In this document: piece by piece, positions 1 to 5,241 of the stretch
Layout of the letters: each line of letters opens with the position of its first letter
Position numbering within the stretch: the stretch's first letter is position 1
Program-made: the position numbers and the translations under genes
Assembly: GCA_002350065.1 (NCBI GenBank)
Contig: DEDQ01000047.1
Coordinates: 1-7,166, forward strand
Reading direction: 5' to 3'
Source of the DNA: Ruminococcus flavefaciens
GTDB taxonomy: Bacteria > Bacillota > Clostridia > Oscillospirales > Ruminococcaceae
DNA length: 7,166 nucleotides
Notes under the pieces: model-generated
Databases searched by the model: none
What the model was told of the DNA's origin: nothing
The model's input: only the letters and a program-made list of their open reading frames with translations

Positions 1-1289
1 GAGTTCCAGCGCCATACTTTGGTAGCTGTGGACTTGTTCGGCGTATCCATGATTAGTATCTCATTCGAGTTTACAACTACATATCCGTTTATTCCTGCAT
101 TGATAATGTCTGTCGCTATGCCTTTGGCTGAGGCGAGTATCTCGTTCTTCTGCTGAGGCAGGTCGTATTCGATAAGCTTAGCCGTCCGGGTTGCGACATC
201 AGTAATACGCACAGTCTTATCGCCAATCTTCAGCGTAGGAGTATACGGCTTATAGATATCGACCGTCCGACCAATGAGCCTGAGACGCTCGTTCAGTCCC
301 ATAAAGCTATTTTTGAAGATATAGCTGTTGCCGCAGACAAGAGCCTGATAGTCCTCCTGAATAAGTGAGAGGTCAAGCGCTTGGCATTCATAAGCCTTGC
401 GTATGCGATTATTATTCGTAAGGTACTCCTGTCCAGCACTCTTTAGGTTTGAGGCAACCGTGATATCGTCGAATTCGACCGTACCTGCGATTATGCCGTA
501 TTTTGTGATTCCGGCAGTATCGTCGATGTAGGGCTTTCCGCCGTTGACCGAGGATATAGTCAGACGTTCGGCACTGTCCCCGGGAGAAAGCTGAGCTCCG
601 AGAGGGATAAGCCTTGTGATGATGTTCGAGCTGTCGATGTCAACGGTGAGGGACTTCATGTTCTTGGCAAGCTCAATCTTTGTATCTGAGTTGCTTCCGA
701 TTCGGTCGAGGTAGTCGAGCACCAGCGAGCCATTCACGCGCCGGACACGAATCTCGCCGCCGATGCGCTCGATGAGGTTCACGCGGATCTCTTCAAGCGT
801 GTTGCGGTAAGCAGTCGTTTTACTGCGGCGGTAGTCGCTTTTGGTGATGCTGACCGTGCCGAGAGTAATTGTCTTTTCGGGGTGTCCGGAAGCTGTCACC
901 TGTGCGTTGTGAGCAGTCAGCAAAGCCGTCAGGAAGCTCTCCGGTGAGGTATCGACGTAGTTGTGATACATCTGAATGCTGTCGCAGAGATAACCGAGAT
1001 GCCCCTCCGCGATGCACTTAATGCAGAGCTTGCCGCTGCTGTCCATGCTCTGACTGTGTGAGAGCAGATGCCCCTCGAATTCGTCCTCGGCGGTCTTGGT
1101 GTTACGGAGCTTTACCTCGTCAACGCGGTCGTGAAGCTCCTGCGAGAACGCCGGATTCATAATTGGGATAGTGAACGAAAACGAAGGTATTTGGTTCACT
1201 TTCTCGGCAAGAACTCCGGCAGACAGCCGTTTATTGCTGTTTACGTCAAGTTCGTGTATGTAGTCGTCATTAAGCTTAACTCTGTACAT
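1..1289 (-). CDS. Tail-associated protein (Tal / prophage endopeptidase tail family), 3' end outside window
   Basis: The frame is open from ATG 1289 to the window edge, giving 429 residues without a stop. GGGGTG precedes the ATG by 9 nt, and only one base separates the ATG from the distal tail stop. Residues 1-60 (MYRVKLNDDYIHELD ... GVLAEKVNQIPSFSFTIPIMNP) are the typical first domain. RIGSNSDTKIELAKNMKSL (196-214), ITRLIPLGA (224-232), RLTISSVNGGKPYID (242-256), YGIIAGTVEFDDIT (264-277) and IYKPYTPTLKIGD (345-357) follow the prophage tail endopeptidase/Gp18-like family that forms the tail hub. IMDTPNKSTATKVWRWN at the edge is a motif from the late part of such proteins, so much of the hub region is present. 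Whether a peptidase or receptor-binding domain follows cannot be seen. Confidence 0.86.
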   Translation of the reverse strand, partial: MYRVKLNDDYIHELDVNSNKRLSAGVLAEKVNQIPSFSFTIPIMNPAFSQELHDRVDEVKLRNTKTAEDEFEGHLLSHSQSMDSSGKLCIKCIAEGHLGYLCDSIQMYHNYVDTSPESFLTALLTAHNAQVTASGHPEKTITLGTVSITKSDYRRSKTTAYRNTLEEIRVNLIERIGGEIRVRRVNGSLVLDYLDRIGSNSDTKIELAKNMKSLTVDIDSSNIITRLIPLGAQLSPGDSAERLTISSVNGGKPYIDDTAGITKYGIIAGTVEFDDITVASNLKSAGQEYLTNNNRIRKAYECQALDLSLIQEDYQALVCGNSYIFKNSFMGLNERLRLIGRTVDIYKPYTPTLKIGDKTVRITDVATRTAKLIEYDLPQQKNEILASAKGIATDIINAGINGYVVVNSNEILIMDTPNKSTATKVWRWN

Positions 1290-1290
1290 A

Positions 1291-1998
1291 TCATATCACC
1301 CCGCTTTCTCTGTCACGCATGAATTCTTTCCAGCCGTCGGGATTATTCTTGTATCTGCCGACTGCCGTGTATGAATAGAATTCCAATACAAGTGAAGCGT
1401 CCCTCGAATCTATCGTGCCGTCACGGTTTGCATCACAGGCGTTGAGCTGTTCCGGAGTAAGCCCCGGGTCCTGACCTGTTGCAATAGCAGAATATGCTTC
1501 CATAATCATAGAAGCATCTATTGAATTCGCCTGACCGTCGCCGTTGACATCGGGAAAGACGTAATCCGTAGGCGTTGGAGTTGGATTCGCACTTGTATTC
1601 GCCCACATCTCAGGAGCGGCAGGGAACGCTACGTTTATTGTGTATACGCCGTGTTTTTCCGTCCATGATATCGTAGGCTCGCGAGCTTTGAAATGGTAGT
1701 CGGGCATGAGATCATCGTAGAAAGTCTCACTGCCTGTCCAGTGAAGCCATTTCTTTATGTGTGCGATGCGCTCCTGTCCCTTGTGGCGGTCGAAGCACAT
1801 GAACTCGAACGTGTACGAAAGCTGACGCTCGCCGTAGGTCTGTTCACCGTAAAGTCCTCCAAAATCGTAGACGATATTGCTGTACGGCACTCGCTCGGTG
1901 TAGTCGTCCTTCTTAGGCTCTCCGATGTTACGCTTGATACAGCGGAGCTTATGTGTGCCGTAGGAGTGAGCTCCGTTTACGAAAATCCCTTCACTCAT
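1291..1998 (-). CDS. Distal tail protein (Dit-like) with C-terminal dockerin domain
   Basis: This is a 235-residue protein starting in an ATGA overlap with the tape measure stop. Residues 1-130 look like the N-terminal ring domain of siphophage distal tail proteins: GIFVNGAHSYGTHKLRCIKR start, YSNIVYDFGGLYGEQTYGERQLSYTFEF (39-66), the helix RIAHIKKWLHW (77-87) and YTINVAFPAAPEMW (119-132). The order tape measure, Dit, Tal confirms the slot. After an Asn/Pro/Thr linker (133-145) comes a dockerin module (149-214; separate entry) and a short end NNPDGWKEFMRDRESGVI. The dockerin seems to replace the usual distal part of Dit. Dit forms the hexameric ring joining tube and tip, so up to six dockerins may face outward. 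Tail role is well supported; cohesin binding is inference. Confidence 0.87.
   Translation of the reverse strand: MSEGIFVNGAHSYGTHKLRCIKRNIGEPKKDDYTERVPYSNIVYDFGGLYGEQTYGERQLSYTFEFMCFDRHKGQERIAHIKKWLHWTGSETFYDDLMPDYHFKAREPTISWTEKHGVYTINVAFPAAPEMWANTSANPTPTPTDYVFPDVNGDGQANSIDASMIMEAYSAIATGQDPGLTPEQLNACDANRDGTIDSRDASLVLEFYSYTAVGRYKNNPDGWKEFMRDRESGVI
1357..1554 (-). other. Dockerin type I-like module within the distal tail protein
   Basis: Two calcium-loop repeats of the F-hand type are complete. Loop 1 is D150-V-N152-G-D154-G-Q156-A-N158-S-I-D161 and loop 2 is D189-A-N191-R-D193-G-T195-I-D197-S-R-D200. All loop positions 1, 3, 5, 9 and 12 carry Asp or Asn. Each is followed by the matching helix (DASMIMEAYSAIATG and DASLVLEFYSYTAVG). 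The two are joined by LTPEQLNACDA. Positions 10-11, which set cohesin specificity in known dockerins, are Ser-Ile and Ser-Arg. No ligand is lost, so the fold should bind two calcium ions. Confidence 0.9.
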
Positions 1999-3935
1999 CG
2001 TGCAAGACCTCTTTTCTTCAGCTCGACCGTAACGCCTTGACGCTCATCAAGTTTGTCGGCAGCTACGTCTACAACTCCTTCAGCGACAACATCCTCGCCA
2101 ACCTTGAGTGTGGCATTGAAGATGATATTTGCGGGAGCTGTCTCAGGTGCAGAGCTGTTATTATTCGTGGTTGTGGTCGAATAGCTGTAGTTGTTGATTA
2201 TCTCCGCCGTAGAGGTCGGAGCAATGTTCCGGTCGAGACTTCCGATGCCGCTGAGAGCCTGATATGCAGTGCTGTCTATCTGCGGTATGCGGGGAGGTCT
2301 GCGGTCGCCGTCAGGAATGTCAACGTCAGGGATATCTATTTCAATCTCAGGAATATTGACCTCGCTGAGCTTGTCAACCGCCGACTGCGCCATTGCGGAT
2401 AGGTCGGGCATATTCTCGGCAAATCCTACGCCGACACCCTCAGCAAGATATCTGCCGATCTGGTCCCGCATAAGCGTTGAAGGCGAGTGTATTCCGAAGG
2501 AATCCTTGAAGCCGGAAATTACGCCGTCCGCAAAGCCGGATATCTGACCCGTGAGCCAGTCCTTAGCGCCGGAAATGCCGTTCCAGATGCCGGTAACGAT
2601 ATCTCGTCCGATACTGAGCATTTTGTCCGGAAGCTCACTGATCTTGTTCACAACAGAATCAAAAAGCTCCGTTGCTGCTGTTTTACCTTTTGCCGCGAGG
2701 TTTGTTCCCCATTCCACGATTTTCGGGAGAACGTCGTCGAGGTGAGCCTTTGTCCGTTCAGGAAGCTTCCTAAACCATTCCGTAACGTTGTTATACAGCT
2801 CGATTGCCGCAGATTTCGCCTTCTCAGGCGCTTCGACCGCCCACTTAGCAATTTCTCCAAGGACATTTCCGAGCGTTGTGCCTACTCGATCAGGCAGAGT
2901 ACCGAGCCATTCCATAACGTTCGAGATGATGTTCTGCACGCCGGTTACAGCCTTTTCCTTTGCCGAAATAAGAACGTCGGAGAGGATATCGCCGATGTCT
3001 GCAAGGCTCTGACCGAGCGCCGTGAGCAGATTGCCGACGAGCGAGATGATTATCTCTATCGTCGATTTTATGATACTCGCGGCAACGCCTCCGGCAAGCT
3101 CAAGAATATCAGGAGCTAAGTCTATTATTATATCAGTAAGTGTCGCAAGCAATAGAGGTGAAAGCTCCGAGCACATTTCCTGAATCACTGGAAGCAAATC
3201 AGCAAGTGAGGTTATCAGCTCGACTATAGCCTCATGGACTGCCGGATACATCTCATCAAGAGCATCGACTATCGCATGAAGAATATCGGGCATTATATCC
3301 GCGAATGTCTGAGCAACGAGAGGAGCTGCCTGTGCAATTGACTGCACAAGCTCCGGAAGTATCTTAGCAAGTGCTTTTTCTATCTGAGGGATAGCCTTTG
3401 TCAGCGCCGTTATTATCTTCGGGAGCTGTTCGCCGATGACCTTTATTATTTCCGGATATGTCTCTGAAATGCCCTTAGCGTCAGTTGCAAGGTCAGAAGC
3501 ATAGGCAAGTTCCATTCCGCCTGCCGCCGCAAGATTCAAAACGGCAGGAAGTGCGTCAGCAGCCTTTGCAGCATCATATCCGGCAAGTGCGAGGTAATTC
3601 AGAGCGTCCGCCGCCTCTGATGCCGAGAAAGTAGTTGATTCACCGGCTTCCGCTGCCGCTTCTTTTAACAGTTCAAAGCTGTTCACGCCGTCTTCTGTAA
3701 CTGACGTTTTAGTGATACCCATTGTCGCAATGACCTGAGCCATGCTGCTTTCAAAGTCTTTGCCTACGCTGACAGCATAACCGCCAAGAGCTGCTACACC
3801 TGCTCCTGCTGCGGCGACAGCTCCGGTAACAACAGCCATGCCCTTTTTAGCGAGACTGCCTAACGCAGAGAGACCAGCTTCAAAGCCGGTCTTATCTATC
3901 GCAGTATCAAATTTTAGTGTGCCGTCAAAAGCCAT
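1995..3935 (-). CDS. Tail tape measure protein, apparently internally shortened
   Basis: This 646-residue protein has an AAGGAGGG ribosome binding site 6 nt before its ATG. It sets tail length and is held inside the tube. Residues 1-60 hold the usual start (FDTAIDKTGFEAGLSAL) and an Ala/Gly-rich hydrophobic helix (31-57). Residues 61-153 begin the TP901-type core (FESSMAQVIATMG, FSASEAADALNYLALAGYDAAKA, NLAAAGGMELAYASDLATDA). The core then breaks off at about residue 153 and continues directly with amphipathic Leu/Ile/Pro helices (LPKIITALTKAIPQIEKAL, 155-300), skipping the rest of the conserved domain. Residues 339-440 hold 44-residue repeats. FGIHSPSTLMRDQIGRYLAEGVGVGF (480-505) is the classic late tape measure motif. 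The C-terminus has an Ile-Pro-Asp-rich stretch (527-553) and a Ser/Thr/Asn linker (582-596). Its TGA overlaps the ATG of the distal tail gene. Confidence 0.88.
   Translation of the reverse strand: MAFDGTLKFDTAIDKTGFEAGLSALGSLAKKGMAVVTGAVAAAGAGVAALGGYAVSVGKDFESSMAQVIATMGITKTSVTEDGVNSFELLKEAAAEAGESTTFSASEAADALNYLALAGYDAAKAADALPAVLNLAAAGGMELAYASDLATDAKGISETYPEIIKVIGEQLPKIITALTKAIPQIEKALAKILPELVQSIAQAAPLVAQTFADIMPDILHAIVDALDEMYPAVHEAIVELITSLADLLPVIQEMCSELSPLLLATLTDIIIDLAPDILELAGGVAASIIKSTIEIIISLVGNLLTALGQSLADIGDILSDVLISAKEKAVTGVQNIISNVMEWLGTLPDRVGTTLGNVLGEIAKWAVEAPEKAKSAAIELYNNVTEWFRKLPERTKAHLDDVLPKIVEWGTNLAAKGKTAATELFDSVVNKISELPDKMLSIGRDIVTGIWNGISGAKDWLTGQISGFADGVISGFKDSFGIHSPSTLMRDQIGRYLAEGVGVGFAENMPDLSAMAQSAVDKLSEVNIPEIEIDIPDVDIPDGDRRPPRIPQIDSTAYQALSGIGSLDRNIAPTSTAEIINNYSYSTTTTNNNSSAPETAPANIIFNATLKVGEDVVAEGVVDVAADKLDERQGVTVELKKRGLAR
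2616..2921 (-). repeat. 44-residue tandem repeats inside the tape measure protein
   Basis: Two full units and part of a third begin at residues 339, 383 and 427, exactly 44 apart (unit starts 2921, 2789 and 2657). The shared pattern is N-V-x-E-W-x-x-x-L-P-[DE]-R ... VLxxIxxW ... K-[AG]-K-[ST]-A-A-x-E-L-[YF]. The third unit keeps only SVVNKISELPDK. Such Trp/Pro-spaced helical repeats are common in tape measure proteins, where unit number alters tail length. Confidence 0.75.
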
Positions 3936-3936
3936 A

Positions 3937-3972
3937 CTATCCCTCCTTACGGCATGGAACAGTACGGCTCAT
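3937..3972 (-). other. 11-codon mini-ORF before the tape measure gene
   Basis: ATG at 3972, 4 nt after the zinc-ribbon stop, opens an 11-residue frame (MSRTVPCRKEG) that ends in TAG one base before the tape measure ATG. It has no ribosome binding site of its own, but its Lys-Glu-Gly codons form the AAGGAGGG ribosome binding site of the tape measure gene. It may be chance, or a terminating-reinitiating leader that couples tape measure translation to the upstream gene. Confidence 0.2.
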
Positions 3973-3979
3973 AGGCTCA
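3966..3979 (-). repeat. Direct repeat TGAGCCTATGAGCC, copy 2 (after the zinc-ribbon gene)
   Basis: This is identical to the 14-mer at 5114-5127 and has the same layout: its TGA is the zinc-ribbon stop and its ATG opens the 11-codon mini-ORF. The flanking sequences of the two copies differ. Confidence 0.6.
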
Positions 3980-4153
3980 GTGTACTATTGGTTTTCCGTT
4001 TTTGATTTTTACTTCAAATGTTGCCTTACAGCCGCGTGTACACTTGATATACACACCGCGGCATTCGGCGACATTGTCATAGAGTACGGTCTTAGCTCCG
4101 CAGTAAGGGCAGAGCAGCCATTTCTTTTCAGTCGGCGGTATGCGTATGTTCAC
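3977..4153 (-). CDS. Small zinc-ribbon protein between gp15 and tape measure
   Basis: This is a 58-residue protein, too short for many gene finders and starting with GTG. The start is well supported: GGAGG lies exactly 6 nt upstream and the GTG overlaps the gp15 stop as GTGA, the same arrangement as other genes here. It has five cysteines: C15 and C18 in LLCPYCGAK, C31 in AECRG, and C38 and C42 in KCTRGCKA. Two knuckles of this kind (C-x2-C and C-x3-C) suggest a zinc ribbon or rubredoxin-like fold. The tail FEVKIKNGKPIVH is a basic strand. It recalls Com-like and other small phage zinc-ribbon proteins. The function is unknown; a role in late gene expression or tape measure assembly is only a guess from position. 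Confidence 0.8.
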   Translation of the reverse strand: MNIRIPPTEKKWLLCPYCGAKTVLYDNVAECRGVYIKCTRGCKATFEVKIKNGKPIVH

Positions 4154-4740
4154 ATTGCACCTCCGAATACAGCTCCGATGTCATCCTCGTCAAGCTCGAA
4201 CGGCAGTGCATAGAGCTGTTTCATTTTCATTATGCGCCTGCGCTCGGATTCGCTCTTTATCTGCCCGATATCAACGCTTCTGTAGCCGATACGCTTCATC
4301 ATCTGCGAATCGTCAGGCAGAGCCGAGAACAGTATCCGGAATCTCCACCAATGCATTTCTGCGGTCAGCAGGTCGATGCGGTAATAGTGAAGAAAATCAC
4401 CGATGATATACGGTGCGTCTATCTTCCAGCTCAGGACAGGCAGGGGAGAAGGACTATAGTCCTCGTCTTCGTCGTCCTCGTCATCGTATTCAGGACTTTC
4501 ACGTTCAAGAGCTTTTGCCTTGTAGAAATCACAAAGTGCCGTCACGAGTTCAGACGTTATTCGTTCCGGCGGTTCGAGGAGCCACTGCGTCATCATAAGG
4601 AGCTTGTCGCGGTCAGAGAGTTCCGTATCCGCCGCCATATCAGCGAATCTGAACCATTCCCGAAAGTCCGTGATTATCGGGTATTCGATATCGTCAACGA
4701 AAATACTCTCAGGGAACGGCTCATACAGCGCATTTATCAT
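4150..4740 (-). CDS. Bacteriophage Gp15 family protein (second tail assembly chaperone)
   Basis: This is a 196-residue protein starting in an ATGA overlap with the chaperone stop. The N-terminal half (FPESIFVDDIEYPIITDFREWFRF, 9-32) and the block KIDAPYIIGDFLHYYRIDL (106-124) followed by MHWWRFRILFSALPDDSQMMKRIGYRSVDI (129-158) are a clear match to the phage Gp15 family (Pfam Gp15): conserved D-A-P-Y-I, H-W-W-x-F, L-P-D-D and Y-R-x-x-D. Between the halves lies an acidic linker of Asp/Glu (84-95, EYDDEDDEDEDY). The gene is always found right before the tape measure region in these phages, in the place of the gpT partner of gpG, so it is probably a tape measure chaperone. Its end carries the GGAGG for the zinc-ribbon gene, and its TGA overlaps that gene's GTG. 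Confidence 0.88.
   Translation of the reverse strand: MINALYEPFPESIFVDDIEYPIITDFREWFRFADMAADTELSDRDKLLMMTQWLLEPPERITSELVTALCDFYKAKALERESPEYDDEDDEDEDYSPSPLPVLSWKIDAPYIIGDFLHYYRIDLLTAEMHWWRFRILFSALPDDSQMMKRIGYRSVDIGQIKSESERRRIMKMKQLYALPFELDEDDIGAVFGGAM
4160..4164 (-). promoter_or_regulatory. Ribosome binding site GGAGG fixing the GTG start of the zinc-ribbon gene
   Basis: GGAGG on the minus strand lies 6 nt before the GTG at 4153, inside the penultimate gp15 codons. The ideal spacing is the main reason for accepting the GTG start and the short gene. Confidence 0.75.
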
Positions 4741-5120
4741 TTCTTCTTAGCAGCAGTTCTGCGCTGCTGACGGTTAGGTTTGTACTTTGAAATGAGATCT
4801 GCATACTTCTTCGCGCCCTCATTATTGCATTCCTGCACGAAATCAAGGAAGTTTTCATATATCTCATTGTAGCGTTCGATATTCATAGGAACATCTGCAA
4901 ATATTTTCTCAGCACTGCCTTCACCGAATAATCGGTCATAAAGATTCCTGAATACCTGACAGTATGCAATTATGCGTTCAGAAGCTTTCCCGTCTTTAGG
5001 AAGAGCGTTTGATTCTTCAAGCATAGCATCAAATGCATCTTCATAACGCTTCATGCATTCTGCGTCCTGATTGTCAAAAGCAAAGTGCTGACCATTAATT
5101 TCCCAATATTTAAGGCTCAT
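4737..5120 (-). CDS. Tail assembly chaperone, DUF6673-like
   Basis: This is a 127-residue helical protein. Its GGAGG ribosome binding site (5130-5134) sits 9 nt upstream, inside the acidic extension of the tube gene. It opens with a strand pair YWEINGQHFAFDNQDAECMKRYEDAF (5-30), continues with helices, and contains NLYDRLFGEGSAEKIFADV (59-77), the diagnostic 'FD..FGEGT.EKIFG' motif of DUF6673. The C-terminus is basic (NRQQRRTAAKKK). The family sits between tail tube and Gp15 in clostridial phages and corresponds to the gpG-type chaperone that keeps the tape measure soluble and recruits tube subunits; that role is inferred from position. The gene ends TGA-TAA in tandem and the TGA overlaps the ATG of gp15. 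No slippery heptamer is seen at the overlap. Confidence 0.8.
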   Translation of the reverse strand: MSLKYWEINGQHFAFDNQDAECMKRYEDAFDAMLEESNALPKDGKASERIIAYCQVFRNLYDRLFGEGSAEKIFADVPMNIERYNEIYENFLDFVQECNNEGAKKYADLISKYKPNRQQRRTAAKKK

Positions 5121-5127
5121 AGGCTCA
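5114..5127 (-). repeat. Direct repeat TGAGCCTATGAGCC, copy 1 (before the chaperone)
   Basis: This 14-mer spans the stop of the tube extension (TGA), GCCT, and the start of the chaperone (ATG AGC C). An identical copy lies at 3966-3979. Confidence 0.6.
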
Positions 5128-5241
5128 TTCCTCCGTTAGATCATCAGATTCTATGTCTTCTTCCGGTTCTTCATCGGAAGTATCATTCTGTTCTTCGGGG
5201 TCGCTGTCCGACTCAGAGTCGGACACTTCCCCGGCAGTTCA
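5125..5241 (-). other. In-frame acidic extension of the tail tube gene behind UGA (possible readthrough)
   Basis: After the UGA at 5241-5239 the tail tube frame continues without a stop for 37 codons to a second TGA at 5127-5125. The encoded tail begins TAGEVSDSESDSDPEE and ends IESDDLTEE. Nineteen residues are Asp or Glu, six are Ser, and there is no Lys or Arg. The other two frames do not give such a sequence. With readthrough the product would be 205 residues. The stretch lacks its own plausible start: its one GTG (5229-5227) has a GGGG only about 3 nt away. The end of the extension also contains GGAGG, the ribosome binding site of the next gene. Readthrough, a nonsense mutation in a formerly longer gene, or a base-call error remain possible; the biased composition argues that the stretch is or recently was translated. 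Confidence 0.6.
5205..5225 (-). repeat. Perfect 10-base inverted repeat (hairpin) just after the tail tube UGA
   Basis: On the mRNA strand the arms are TGTCCGACTC and GAGTCGGACA around a single T, so a 9-bp stem with a CTG triloop can form. The stem starts 13 nt after the UGA. It is followed by GCGACCCC rather than a U-run, so it does not look like a Rho-independent terminator. Its position would suit a readthrough-stimulating structure. It also encodes part of the Ser/Asp/Glu run, whose codon symmetry (TCC GAC TCT GAG TCG GAC) may explain some of the palindrome. Confidence 0.7.

Noticed and set aside
820..1017. Minus-strand 65-residue ORF inside the Tal gene
   Set aside because: It is in another frame of the continuous Tal frame, which has clear family motifs; it is a shadow.
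4031..4062. Imperfect hairpin (GCCGCG ... CGCGGC arms) inside the zinc-ribbon gene
   Set aside because: It has a bulge and G-U pairs, lies fully within conserved cysteine codons, and no U-run follows. It may be chance in a GC-richer codon stretch.
4730..4770. Programmed -1 frameshift joining the chaperone to gp15, as in lambda G/GT
   Set aside because: The gp15 frame is in the right register, but only two codons (GAA GAA) separate its ATG from an upstream TAA, and no slippery heptamer occurs there. An ATGA termination-reinitiation overlap explains the arrangement better.
5205..5225. Rho-independent terminator after the tail tube gene
   Set aside because: There is no U-run after the stem (GCGACCCC follows) and the operon clearly continues.
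5125..5241. UGA read as an amino acid throughout (alternative genetic code)
   Set aside because: Most genes here end in TGA, five of them in tidy ATGA/GTGA overlaps with the next start, and all tryptophans are TGG. The standard bacterial code fits.
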